Source: Candidatus Altimarinota bacterium | Lineage (GTDB): Bacteria > Patescibacteriota > Gracilibacteria > UBA4473 | Direction: 5' to 3' | Length of the DNA: 52,906 nucleotides | Assembly: GCA_018608565.1 (NCBI GenBank) | Contig: JABAZT010000039.1 | Span: 1 to 52,906 of the forward strand | Part shown: in pieces, positions 41,576 to 50,448 of the stretch | How the letters are laid out: every line of letters begins with the position of its first letter | Numbering within the stretch: position 1 is the stretch's first letter | Program-made: the position numbers and the translations under genes | The notes under the pieces: generated by a model | Database searches by the model: none | What the model was told of the DNA's origin: nothing | The model's input: the letters and a program-made list of their open reading frames with translations, nothing else

Positions 41576-42813
41576 AAAAACAGCTTTGGCTTATAATCAG
41601 TATTATCAGTATAGGCCTTTCTTTCTCCAGCATGGCGTTGAATGAAGAAAAGGTGAATGTATATTTTTTTCATGCACATGGATGTCCTCATTGTGCTGAG
41701 GAAATACAGTTTTTGTATGATCTACAAGCGGAGTTTCCCGCACAGATACGAGACTATGAAATTACCAAAAATCGTGAAAATTTAAAACTCCTACAATCAC
41801 TCGAAACGCTCCTAGATATAAATATTCCAGGGACTCCATTTACAGTAGTTGGAGAGACGAGTATTCCAGGGTTTTTAAACAAAGAAACGACGGGGGGAAA
41901 AATAAAAAGTGCTGTTGATAGAGTCCTTAACGGTGAAGAAAATGATATTCTGGCGTTGGTTATGACACAGGAAGCCGATGGGATTTTTAAAACTAATGAA
42001 ACAAATAACACATCACATGTTGCTCTTGGAACCATAAAACCAGAAAATCAGAAAGATAAAATCCCTTCTACAATAAATCTTCCATTATTTGGCACCATTG
42101 AAACAAAGCATATATCTTTACCATTACTCACATTTATTATTGCATTGCTTGATGGCTTTAACCCTTGTGCTATGTGGGTGCTCGTATTTTTGATCACTCT
42201 TTTACTTGGTATGAAAGATCAAAAACGAATGTGGATTCTGGGTTCTACGTTTATTTTTATTTCAGGACTGGTATATTTTTTGATCATGACGGCATGGCTC
42301 AATGTATTACTCCTTCTTGGGTTTGTTTTCTGGATGCGAATTTTTGTAGGACTCATAGCATTAACGGCTGGAGGATGGTATCTGTACGATGCGCTGATGA
42401 ACCCATCAGGAAATTGTAAAGTTTCTCATGGGAAAAAACGTCAAAAAATACTAAACAAACTAAAACAATTTTCTCAGCATCCCAATCTTTGGATTGCGCT
42501 TGGAGGAATAATATTCCTTGCATTTGCAGTAAATGTGATCGAAGCCGTATGTAGCGCAGGATTGCCTGTGGTATTCAATGAAATCATGATCCTCAGTAAT
42601 CTAGAAACATGGCAATACTATGCATATTTAGGATTTTATATCTTAATATTCATGATCGATGATTTGGTTGTCTTTGGGATAGCTATGACAACTCTGCGAT
42701 ATACAAACCTGGACACTAAATACGCTCGATATTCTCATTTCATTGGAGGAATACTTATGTTGATACTAGGGTTACTGCTTATTTTTAAGCCTGAATCGCT
42801 GATGTTTGGTTAA
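41557..42813 (+). CDS. Thioredoxin-fold protein fused to CcdA/DsbD-like membrane domain
   Basis: A 418-residue protein. A signal or anchor (about 1-28) precedes an extracytoplasmic glutaredoxin-like domain with the active site HGCPHCAEE (CPHC at about 45-48) and cis-Pro in IPGTPFTVV. After a linker, six or seven helices follow: LLTFIIALLDGFNPCAMWVL carries a cysteine after a Pro/Asn, and AVNVIEAVCSAGLPVVF a second, as in CcdA/DsbD electron carriers. It probably moves electrons across the membrane to its own thioredoxin domain. It overlaps the APC gene by 19 bases. Confidence 0.87.
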   Translation: MDLGSLKKQLWLIISIISIGLSFSSMALNEEKVNVYFFHAHGCPHCAEEIQFLYDLQAEFPAQIRDYEITKNRENLKLLQSLETLLDINIPGTPFTVVGETSIPGFLNKETTGGKIKSAVDRVLNGEENDILALVMTQEADGIFKTNETNNTSHVALGTIKPENQKDKIPSTINLPLFGTIETKHISLPLLTFIIALLDGFNPCAMWVLVFLITLLLGMKDQKRMWILGSTFIFISGLVYFLIMTAWLNVLLLLGFVFWMRIFVGLIALTAGGWYLYDALMNPSGNCKVSHGKKRQKILNKLKQFSQHPNLWIALGGIIFLAFAVNVIEAVCSAGLPVVFNEIMILSNLETWQYYAYLGFYILIFMIDDLVVFGIAMTTLRYTNLDTKYARYSHFIGGILMLILGLLLIFKPESLMFG

Positions 42814-42824
42814 TTAAATATATT

Positions 42825-43739
42825 ATGAAAACAGTTCTTGTTATCGGTGCTGGAAATGTGGGATCTCAGATCATTCATTATGGAATGGCTCGTGATGTTG
42901 CTGCACAATTTTTCCTTCTAGATACAGATCAAGAGCTTGAAACAGCACAAGTATTAGACCTTAAAGACACCCTTTTCTTTTCCAAAAATTCAAACGTATC
43001 AGAAATAAACTACGGAGATACGAAAATAACGGAAATGGACGTCATTATAATTACCGCAGGGGCGAATCAATCCGTAGGAGAAACACGGTGTGATTTGTTG
43101 CAGAAAAATGCAGTAATATTAAAATCTATCGCTCAGAATCTAGGAACACTAAAGTCAGAAGCGGTGGTAATCATCGTTTCTAATCCTGTAGATATTCTTA
43201 CAAGTTTGGCCTACCAATTTTTTGATATTCCTCAGAACCAGATTTTTGGCACTGGGACATTACTGGATTCTGCACGATTATGCTGGCAGATAGCCCAGAT
43301 GCAAAAGGTGCCTGTAGGAGAGGTTTCAGGATACGTTCTGGGAGAGCACGGAGATAGTGAATTTGTGGCCTGGTCTATGGTGAATTTAACTGGAAAACTA
43401 TTGTCTACCACAGAACAACAATGCATTGAAAATGAGGTGAAACAGGAGGCCTATGCAATTATAAAGGGGAAGGGAGCCACCTATTTTGGAATAGCGGCCT
43501 CAACTATAACACTCCTTAATGCAGTCTTGGGTAATACTGGGGAAGTATATCCAGTATCGACGTGTTATCCGCATTTTGAAGATGTAGAACTTCAAAAGAC
43601 TCCTCTAGGAGTACTCGCTAAGCTTGGGGAAAAGGGAGTTCACGAGGTAGTGAAAATGGACTTACCTGAAAATGAGCTTCAAAATTTGAAAGATTCTGCC
43701 CAAAAATTGATCCAGTTAAATCGAAGCTGTCCAATTTAG
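42825..43739 (+). CDS. ldh: L-lactate dehydrogenase
   Basis: A 304-residue LDH/MDH superfamily enzyme. The NAD-binding motif is VIGAGNVGSQ (about 5-14). The specificity loop reads GANQSVGETR, with Gln at the position that distinguishes lactate (Gln) from malate (Arg) enzymes. The active-site Asp and Arg are in LLDSARL and the catalytic His in GEHGDSE. It reduces pyruvate to lactate, regenerating NAD+, in line with a fermentative life. A decayed second copy of its 3' end lies at 45363-45420. Confidence 0.94.
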   Translation: MKTVLVIGAGNVGSQIIHYGMARDVAAQFFLLDTDQELETAQVLDLKDTLFFSKNSNVSEINYGDTKITEMDVIIITAGANQSVGETRCDLLQKNAVILKSIAQNLGTLKSEAVVIIVSNPVDILTSLAYQFFDIPQNQIFGTGTLLDSARLCWQIAQMQKVPVGEVSGYVLGEHGDSEFVAWSMVNLTGKLLSTTEQQCIENEVKQEAYAIIKGKGATYFGIAASTITLLNAVLGNTGEVYPVSTCYPHFEDVELQKTPLGVLAKLGEKGVHEVVKMDLPENELQNLKDSAQKLIQLNRSCPI

Positions 43740-43882
43740 GATGTGTTTCTTTTTCTGGGTGTTTTTTCTTAATTCAGCTTTATTTCATCCCGCATCTCCC
43801 GTTTCAATCTCAAGTACAGAGTTGCATGAATCTGGAAATACAATAAATTAGTAATAATGTCAGGAAGCTAAATTAAAGGGTC

Positions 43883-44886
43883 AAACGCAACTTTTGAGAG
43901 AAGTAATTAGGAGTTAGAGAAAAATATTTGATGAGGGGTATACCAGTTGAGGCATTTTCGAGGAGTGTGATTAATGGCATCAACAACAAGAGAAAGCTCT
44001 TTAGGTGAAATATTTTCAAGGCGTGTTTTCTTAGGGAAATGCCTCCTGAGAAGTCTGTTGGAGTATTCTACAGCGCCTTTTTCCCAAGAAGAATAGGGAT
44101 GACAAAAGAAAGTGTCCACACCAAATCGTTCATGCCCCTTAAACTCAATACCGTTATCAAGAGTAAGAGAGTGTTTTGTCTTGTCATTGAGAAGCATTCT
44201 AACTTTCGTAATAATTCTTTGTTTGGTTATATCCATGGTTTTAGAAACACAGATGTATCGAGAGGCCCTGTCATGTAAAACTAATAAAGCAGTTTTATCG
44301 TCTTTGACTGATACGATGGTATCACCTTCCCAATCCCCAATTCGTTTACGCTCCTCGATCACTTCTGGACGTTCTGTGATGCACGTTCTATTAGGGATCA
44401 TTGTTCTCTTGGTTTTTTTCTTCTGCTTCTTTTTCTTGTATCGTTTGTGACAGAGGTATTTACAGAGACTTTGTCTTTGTTCGTAGAGATAAGTATAGAT
44501 AGTCGGTGAAGAGATTCTGTAGCCGGCATTAGGAGCCTCATATTTATTCCAACACTCTGCAATTGTTTCTGGAGACCAGGGATGTCTTTGTTTTAGTTTG
44601 GACTCAATATAGCTTACGAGCTCTGAATGATTTCTGATTTTCTGTGGTTCTTTCTCTACCCAATACCGCCTTTGGTATGCCTTCATATGAGCTTTTTCTG
44701 CATCATACACTCCATTCACTGCGTTTCTCTTTATCTCTTCGGTTACAACTGACTTGTTTCTTCCGATTAGTTCTCCAATATTGGATTTTTTATAGCCTCG
44801 ATTAAGGTAGTATTCGATTTCTTTCCGATCTGTTTTTTTGAGTTGTGCCATAGCTTTTGAAGTCTACTCATTCAAAAGTTGCGTTT
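43883..44886. mobile_element. IS30-family insertion sequence (1004 bp)
   Basis: Perfect 15-bp terminal inverted repeats AAACGCAACTTTTGA (43883-43897) and TCAAAAGTTGCGTTT (44872-44886) flank a complete minus-strand transposase gene. No clear target duplication is visible. It lies between ldh and the gene at 44899, whose 5' end it abuts. Confidence 0.92.
43907..44851 (-). CDS. IS30 family transposase
   Basis: A 314-residue DDE transposase. The N-terminal helix-turn-helix reads EYYLNRGYKKSNIGELIGR and then NKSVVTEEIKRN. The catalytic domain contains IGDWEGDTIV (first Asp), HSLTLDNGIEFKGHE (second Asp) and HPYSSWEKGAVEYSNRLLRR (Glu), the IS30 DDE pattern ending in HFPKKT. The frame is intact and the element has both ends, so it may be active. 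Confidence 0.95.
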   Translation of the reverse strand: MAQLKKTDRKEIEYYLNRGYKKSNIGELIGRNKSVVTEEIKRNAVNGVYDAEKAHMKAYQRRYWVEKEPQKIRNHSELVSYIESKLKQRHPWSPETIAECWNKYEAPNAGYRISSPTIYTYLYEQRQSLCKYLCHKRYKKKKQKKKTKRTMIPNRTCITERPEVIEERKRIGDWEGDTIVSVKDDKTALLVLHDRASRYICVSKTMDITKQRIITKVRMLLNDKTKHSLTLDNGIEFKGHERFGVDTFFCHPYSSWEKGAVEYSNRLLRRHFPKKTRLENISPKELSLVVDAINHTPRKCLNWYTPHQIFFSNS

Positions 44887-44898
44887 AAGATTTTATAA

Positions 44899-45357
44899 TT
44901 GGGAATATCACTTACCGAATCGCAGTTTACATCACTAGAATCAGCCCCAAAACAAGGGATTCAACAGATCCTAGACGGAGACCAAAGAGCAATCATAGAA
45001 GCGATTGAAGATAATGATTTCGATAACCTTATAGAGGAACTCCAATCAAAAGGCATAGAATTATCAAGAGACTTAACAATACTTTTACAAAATACTCGTA
45101 CAAAAATAGCAAAACTTCATACAGAAAATTCGATAATAAACGATCCTCAAAACTTACAAAACATAATAATCGTAATTGATGATACAATCACAGCAGAGAT
45201 AGTACTATCTTGGCTAAATAAACAACACCAAAATAGATTCACACTCGAGAGTAGAAAAGGATTTGGAGGGCCAACGAATATCAGAGTAATAACACAAAAA
45301 ACCTTCGAAGAGATGGCAGATAAACTCAGAAATCAAAATATAGAATCGATTCCTTAA
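44899..45357 (+). CDS. Hypothetical protein, 5' end abutting the IS
   Basis: A 152-residue soluble protein, acidic, with helical N-terminal half (TESQFTSLESAPKQGIQQIL) and an alpha/beta C-terminal half (NIIIVIDDTITAEIVLSWLN, GGPTNIRVITQKTFEEMADK). The only start is a TTG at 44899, preceded by an in-frame stop, 12 bp from the end of the IS30 element. The IS may therefore have removed the original start or promoter. No family is recognised. Confidence 0.5.
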   Translation: MGISLTESQFTSLESAPKQGIQQILDGDQRAIIEAIEDNDFDNLIEELQSKGIELSRDLTILLQNTRTKIAKLHTENSIINDPQNLQNIIIVIDDTITAEIVLSWLNKQHQNRFTLESRKGFGGPTNIRVITQKTFEEMADKLRNQNIESIP

Positions 45358-45362
45358 TCATA

Positions 45363-45420
45363 AATATTTCAAAGACTCTGCTCAAAAATTAATCTAGCTA
45401 TATCGAAGTTGCCTGATTTA
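45363..45420 (+). pseudogene. Decayed copy of the ldh 3' end
   Basis: Aligned with ldh 43681-43739, about three quarters of positions match without gaps. In the ldh frame it reads FKDSAQKLI, a stop, LYRSCLI versus LKDSAQKLIQLNRSCPI. Most differences are synonymous third-position changes, so the copy diverged as a working gene before losing the frame. Confidence 0.65.
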
Positions 45421-45452
45421 CGATTTCTTTCTTTTTCTAGGCTTTATATTCA

Positions 45453-45481
45453 TTGACCCAAATTTATTATGGAAGTATACT
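45453..45481 (+). promoter_or_regulatory. Sigma-70-type promoter
   Basis: TTGACC (45453-45458) and TATACT (45476-45481) with a 17-bp spacer, 48 bp upstream of the ATG at 45530. It should drive that gene and perhaps the phage-type module. Confidence 0.65.
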
Positions 45482-45529
45482 CAACATTTTCCATAGCACT
45501 TTTCCACAAAATTCCTATACTGAAGAGTG

Positions 45530-46348
45530 ATGAGTGCAAAAATCAAAAGTCGGTTTGCTTCAATAAGTCCAGAACTCAGGGAATCCCTTGTAGCTAGTGC
45601 TTGTGCAACTACAGAGAAGGCTCGTTTAAGTTTGGAACCTATCGAGAAAATGGCTCAATCATGGCAATTAACTCTTGATGCTGTTTCAGCTCCCCTCAAA
45701 AATGTGAAAAAGATGTGCAAAACTTTTGATGCCATGCACCGAGTGAATATTCGTGCCATAAGTCCTATAGTAACAAGGGTGGACGAGATTAACAAATGGC
45801 AAGAAGACATGCTGAAACCGCTTCAGTCACTCAGAGATCTGACAACGTTCGATACAAGCAGTTTCCCGAACCTTGCTACAGGCTTAGAATCCCGAGAAGT
45901 CGAATATGTTCTCCCACTAGAAAGGAGAGAGAAACCTGCCCAGGTAGTAAACAATATTACCGTTCACATACATGTAGAAGGAAATACATTTTTGGGAAGG
46001 GATTTCACTATGCCAAAGGTTTCACGATGGGAAGAAGTTTCGATACAGTTTTTAGATAGTCACACGGTAAAAGTCACCGCTGATGGAAACACCTACAAAG
46101 CGACATTTGTTGACCTAAATTTTATGAGCCAGACGACTCAGAGTCCCTTAAATACTTGGGAACTACTAGAACTTTTCGCCACTAATAAAGGAGAAATTCC
46201 TCATTACATCAAAAAAAGACAAGCAAACTTTAAGCAAGATTTATCTGCTTTGAGAAAAAACCTTAAATCATTATTTGGAATTGCTGAAGATCCGTTTGAG
46301 AATGTTCGAGATGGTAGTTGCCGAATCAAGATTGATATCGCTGGGTAA
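45530..46348 (+). CDS. Hypothetical accessory protein
   Basis: A 272-residue protein. The N-terminal 130 residues are helical (SLEPIEKMAQSWQLTLDAVS). A short beta stretch follows (VVNNITVHIHVEGNTFLG), then a C-terminal domain with VSIQFLDSHTVKVTADGNTY, NTWELLELFATNKGEIPHYI and FKQDLSALRKNLKSLFGI, which looks like a winged-helix-type module. No name can be given with confidence. A good sigma-70 promoter lies just upstream. It is the first gene of the phage-like region. Confidence 0.6.
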   Translation: MSAKIKSRFASISPELRESLVASACATTEKARLSLEPIEKMAQSWQLTLDAVSAPLKNVKKMCKTFDAMHRVNIRAISPIVTRVDEINKWQEDMLKPLQSLRDLTTFDTSSFPNLATGLESREVEYVLPLERREKPAQVVNNITVHIHVEGNTFLGRDFTMPKVSRWEEVSIQFLDSHTVKVTADGNTYKATFVDLNFMSQTTQSPLNTWELLELFATNKGEIPHYIKKRQANFKQDLSALRKNLKSLFGIAEDPFENVRDGSCRIKIDIAG

Positions 46349-46474
46349 AAAACCTCTGAATACAAAAAACTAAAAACTATTGGAAGAAAGCACTTTCCAA
46401 GCTTTTAAAGGTAAAAAATCCCCCCATTAGGTAAAAACACAGGGAACAATAGACGTAGTTCCTAATTTTTTACT

Positions 46475-47749
46475 ATGTCTAAACTTACTATCGTTCACGT
46501 TCCTATCTCATCTCTCAATCCCGCGCCCTACAATCCCCGAAAGTGGGAAACTGGAGCAACCAAACAACTCACAGAAAGTATTGAACGCTTTGGCTTAGTT
46601 GATCCGATTCTCGTTAACGGATCAAAAGAGAGAAAAAACATCGTTATTGGTGGGCACTTTCGGCTTAAGGTTGCAAAAGACCTTGGGTACAAGGATGTTC
46701 CTGTGGTCTATATAAATATTTCAGAGATAGAGAAAGAGAAGGAATTAAACCTTCGTTTAAACAGAAACACAGGAGATTGGGACTTTGAAATCCTCAAAGA
46801 TTTCGACATAGATCTACTGCTCGATGTTGGGTTTGATGATTCGAATCTCTCTGCTATTTGGGATGAGGCACTGGGCGTAGAAGACGATGAATTTAAAACC
46901 CGAGCAGAACTAGAAAATATAGAGGAACCTGAAGTGAAAGAAGGCGATATATTTCAGCTGGGGAATCACCGACTGATTTGTGGAGACTCGACTGATCCCG
47001 AAGTCGTTCAAAAACTTCTAGGAAAAACCAAGATCAATATGATCTACTCGGACCCGCCCTACAATATTGGGTTTGATTATGCCAAAGGTATTGGTACTAA
47101 CGGTAAATACCAAGGTAAAAAGACCGATGATAGCAAAAGCCGAACTGAGTATCGAGCCTTTCTAGAAAGTACGCTTCAAAATGGACTGAAGCATTGTACA
47201 CCAGATGCCCACGTCTTTTATTGGTGTGACCAAAACTACATTGGACTACTTCAAGACCTATATCAACGAAACAACATCGACAACAAGAGAGTCTGTTTGT
47301 GGATAAAAAATAACCAGAACGTCACGCCCCAAATTGCCTTCAATAAGTGCTACGAGCCATGTGTCTATGGAATTCGTGGGAAGCCGTATTTATCACCCAA
47401 ATCTTCGAATCTGACAGAAATTACAAATCCAGAAATTGAGAACGGAAACCGAACAATTGATGACATTCTCGACTTACTCGACATTTGGCTCGTCAAACGA
47501 TTACCCACCAACGAGTACCAACACGCAACCGAAAAGCCAGTTGTTTTGCATGATCGTCCACTCAGGCGATGTACGAAGCCTGGAGATACTGTCCTTGATC
47601 TTTTTGGAGGATCCGGGTCAACCCTTATTGCTTGTGAACAACTTGGAAGAAAAGCGTTCTTGGTAGAGCACGAACCTGCTTTTTGTGACCTGATTATTAA
47701 ACGCTACGTAGCCCTTAACCCACAAAATAATGTCAAAAAAATCAATTAA
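46475..47749 (+). CDS. ParB-domain DNA methyltransferase fusion
   Basis: A 424-residue protein. The N-terminal ParB/Srx-like nuclease-fold domain (about 1-125) has SLNPAPYNPRKWETGATKQL and KNIVIGGHFRLKVAKDLGY. A linker with GDIFQLGNHRLICGD leads to a beta-class N4/N6 DNA methyltransferase: motif IV DPPYN (about 193-197) and C-terminal motif I LDLFGGSGSTLIACEQ. Such fusions are typical of phages and protect or mark element DNA. It overlaps the next gene by 20 bases. Confidence 0.9.
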   Translation: MSKLTIVHVPISSLNPAPYNPRKWETGATKQLTESIERFGLVDPILVNGSKERKNIVIGGHFRLKVAKDLGYKDVPVVYINISEIEKEKELNLRLNRNTGDWDFEILKDFDIDLLLDVGFDDSNLSAIWDEALGVEDDEFKTRAELENIEEPEVKEGDIFQLGNHRLICGDSTDPEVVQKLLGKTKINMIYSDPPYNIGFDYAKGIGTNGKYQGKKTDDSKSRTEYRAFLESTLQNGLKHCTPDAHVFYWCDQNYIGLLQDLYQRNNIDNKRVCLWIKNNQNVTPQIAFNKCYEPCVYGIRGKPYLSPKSSNLTEITNPEIENGNRTIDDILDLLDIWLVKRLPTNEYQHATEKPVVLHDRPLRRCTKPGDTVLDLFGGSGSTLIACEQLGRKAFLVEHEPAFCDLIIKRYVALNPQNNVKKIN

Positions 47750-48500
47750 TCTCGGAGATATATTTCAGCTAGGGGAACACCGACTTATCTGTGGAGATGC
47801 AATGAACGAAAAACACGTTCAATCCCTTATTGGAGAAGAAAAAGTAAAACTTATTCTGACCGATGTCCCATATGGTGTGGCTTTGGTTGAAGGGAAGAAA
47901 GGATTTTCTCAGTCGAAGCAAGAACATGTGCCTATTAAGAACGACCATATTCAGTCAGATGAAGAGTTTAGAAGTTTTACGAATCGTTGGCTCGATCCGA
48001 TAAAAAATCGCTTAGAACGAAAGAATACTTATTACATTTTCAATTCGGACAAGATGATGTTTCCCATGCGAGAAGCATTACTCGATCAAGGGTTTAAATT
48101 TTCTCAACTACTTGTTTGGGCAAAGACTGGCGCGGTTATTGGAAGGCTTGATTACCTTCCCCAACACGAACTGATTGCTTATGGATGGAAAGGGAAACAC
48201 GAATTTCTGAAATCCAAAGACAAGTCGATTCTCATTAGCCCTAAAACCAAGAAAAACACGCTTCATCCCACGATGAAACCAGTCTCCATTTTAAGGAAAC
48301 TGATTCTCAATAGTACTTGTCGAGAAGACCTCGTGTACGACCCATTTGGAGGCAGTGGTTCAACTTTAATAGCTTGCGAGCAGACCCGTAGAAAATGTTT
48401 GATGATTGAAATTGAACCTAAGTACTGCCAAGTCATCATTGATCGCTGGGAAAAACTGACAGGACAGAAATCAATATTACTTAAAGCTGATAAATCATGA
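47730..48500 (+). CDS. Second DNA methyltransferase (beta class)
   Basis: A 256-residue methyltransferase without a ParB domain. It begins with the same linker phrase as its neighbour (GDIFQLGEHRLICGD) and ends with VYDPFGGSGSTLIACEQT (motif I). Motif IV is DVPYG rather than DPPY. The proximity and shared phrases indicate a tandem duplication. Whether the DVPY variant is active is unclear. Confidence 0.87.
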   Translation: MSKKSINLGDIFQLGEHRLICGDAMNEKHVQSLIGEEKVKLILTDVPYGVALVEGKKGFSQSKQEHVPIKNDHIQSDEEFRSFTNRWLDPIKNRLERKNTYYIFNSDKMMFPMREALLDQGFKFSQLLVWAKTGAVIGRLDYLPQHELIAYGWKGKHEFLKSKDKSILISPKTKKNTLHPTMKPVSILRKLILNSTCREDLVYDPFGGSGSTLIACEQTRRKCLMIEIEPKYCQVIIDRWEKLTGQKSILLKADKS

Positions 48501-48904
48501 GCTTAAACGAAAAACAACAGAAACAAAAAGAAGCCCTTTGTGATCAGTTGAGAAAGACTCCAATTGTGCAGGTAACGTGTGAGAAAACAGGGGTTAGCCG
48601 AGCCACTTATTATCGTTGGAGAAAAGATGACAAGAACTTTTCCAGAGAAGCTGATAAAGCTCTAAGCGAAGGTGTACATCTGATGAATGACATGGCGGAG
48701 TCTCAACTCTTATCAGCGATTAAATCACAAAACTTAACGGCCATTATTTTTTGGCTCAAACATCGACACAAGTCATACACTCAAAAATTTGAAGTCACCG
48801 CTCGGATGGAAAACCCTGAACTAACAGAAGAACAACAATTGATGGTGCAAAAAGCACTCACTTTAGGCTCATTAGTACCAACCAAGAAATCATCAAAAAA
48901 ATAA
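48497..48904 (+). CDS. Terminase small-subunit-like helix-turn-helix protein
   Basis: A 135-residue protein. The N-terminal HTH reads PIVQVTCEKTGVSRATYYRW, followed by RKDDKNFSREADKAL and AIIFWLKHRHKSYTQKFEV, a layout typical of phage small terminase proteins. It overlaps the upstream gene by 4 bases (ATGA) and lies 2 bp before the large subunit, so its packaging role is well supported by context. Confidence 0.82.
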   Translation: MSLNEKQQKQKEALCDQLRKTPIVQVTCEKTGVSRATYYRWRKDDKNFSREADKALSEGVHLMNDMAESQLLSAIKSQNLTAIIFWLKHRHKSYTQKFEVTARMENPELTEEQQLMVQKALTLGSLVPTKKSSKK

Positions 48905-48906
48905 CC

Positions 48907-50403
48907 ATGACGGAAGTTGTACCTGCCATCGAAGAAGACATGATTCAGAAAGTACTGACGGATCAACAAGTCAGACAAGAAGTGACACATCAAAGTCATT
49001 ATTGGTTTTTCCATACATACTTTCACCACTATATCACCCACAAGACGGCCGACTTTCAGCGAGATATTTTCCAGCTGACAGAAGACGAGAAAATTAAGAA
49101 TGTCGTGATTATTGCTTTTCGTGGGTCGGGAAAATCAACCATTGTAAATCTTTCGTATCCTTTATGGGCGATATTGGGGAAGCAACAGAAGAAATTTGTA
49201 CTGCTGGTTGGGCAAACCCAACACCAAGCCCGACAACATCTCAAAAACATCAAGCGAGAAATGGAGTCCAATGACTTGCTACGAAAAGACTTAGGACCGT
49301 TCAAAGAAGATGATGAATGGAGTACTTCATCACTGCTTATCCCAAAACATGATGCTCGAATTATGGCAGTTTCTATGGAACAAAGTGTGAGAGGGATCCG
49401 GCATAATCAATATCGACCAGATCTGATAATCTGTGATGATATTGAAGACCTGTCCTCTGTAAAAACACTGGAAGGAAGAAACAAAACTTATGATTGGCTT
49501 ACGAGCGAAGTAATTCCTGCAGGTGATCAAAGCACTCGATTGGTAATGATCGGAAATTTACTCCATGAGGATTCAGTCATCATGCGCATGAAAGAAAAAA
49601 TCAGAAAACGAGAAATGAGTGGTAAATACAAAGCTTATCCAGTAGTTCGTAACAAGAAGACTCTTTGGCCTGGAAAATATAAAAATATGCAGGCCATAAA
49701 AACTGAAGAAAAAAGAGTTGGGAATCCGATTGCTTGGCAAAGAGAGTTCATGCTTCGAATAGTTCCAGACGATGGTCAAGTAGTCCATAAAGATTGGATT
49801 CAGTACTATAATCAACTTCCACAATCTAATGATGCTGATCCCGATGAAGGAGGAATTTCGTTCCGACAATGTGCCATTGGAGTAGATTTGGCGATTTCTG
49901 AAAAACAAACGGCCGATTACACGTCTTTTGTACCGGCGAAGATCTATCTCATTGGGCATAAAGCTTTTATCTATATTTTGCCAGAGATCGTAAACCGAAG
50001 GATGGATTTTAGTACTTCTCAAGAAACACTTAAGGCTTTGGCTCAAATAATCTATGACAGCCCCAAGAGCGTAAAAATGTATATCGAAGGAGTTGGGTAC
50101 CAGCAAGCGTTTATACAAGAAGTGAAAAATCAGGGATACGAAACAGTTGATGTGCAACCCAGAGGCGACAAACGATCAAGATTGTCGGCTTCGAGTCATT
50201 ATATCAAAACAGGAAAAGTGTTGTTTCCCAAAAAAGGTTGTGAACGGCTTATTGAGCAGATGACAGGTTTTGGAGTAGAAAAGCATGATGATATGGTCGA
50301 CGCATTTACGACGCTCGTGAACGAAGTTATGAAAGACCCACCCCGTAGACATTGTTTTGCATTTTTTGGGGGAGATGGAGATGATGAAATTTACTGGTTT
50401 TAA
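48907..50403 (+). CDS. Phage terminase large subunit
   Basis: A 498-residue packaging motor. The ATPase has Walker A FRGSGKST (about 71-78) and Walker B LIICDDIEDLS. The RNase H-like nuclease has GVDLAISEKQTADYTS with the first acidic residue, an Asp/Glu-containing strand (VKMYIEGVGYQQAF), and KHDDMVDAFT at the end. It cuts and pumps DNA into proheads. No portal gene follows, unlike in a normal prophage. Confidence 0.93.
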   Translation: MTEVVPAIEEDMIQKVLTDQQVRQEVTHQSHYWFFHTYFHHYITHKTADFQRDIFQLTEDEKIKNVVIIAFRGSGKSTIVNLSYPLWAILGKQQKKFVLLVGQTQHQARQHLKNIKREMESNDLLRKDLGPFKEDDEWSTSSLLIPKHDARIMAVSMEQSVRGIRHNQYRPDLIICDDIEDLSSVKTLEGRNKTYDWLTSEVIPAGDQSTRLVMIGNLLHEDSVIMRMKEKIRKREMSGKYKAYPVVRNKKTLWPGKYKNMQAIKTEEKRVGNPIAWQREFMLRIVPDDGQVVHKDWIQYYNQLPQSNDADPDEGGISFRQCAIGVDLAISEKQTADYTSFVPAKIYLIGHKAFIYILPEIVNRRMDFSTSQETLKALAQIIYDSPKSVKMYIEGVGYQQAFIQEVKNQGYETVDVQPRGDKRSRLSASSHYIKTGKVLFPKKGCERLIEQMTGFGVEKHDDMVDAFTTLVNEVMKDPPRRHCFAFFGGDGDDEIYWF

Positions 50404-50448
50404 GCCCAAAAGTCCTAGACTATAAGTTTTATCACAGCATCAATGTAG

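Noticed and set aside
49573-50157. A 194-codon minus-strand frame inside the terminase
   Set aside because: It is a shadow of the terminase nuclease domain, with no recognisable motif and no upstream signals.
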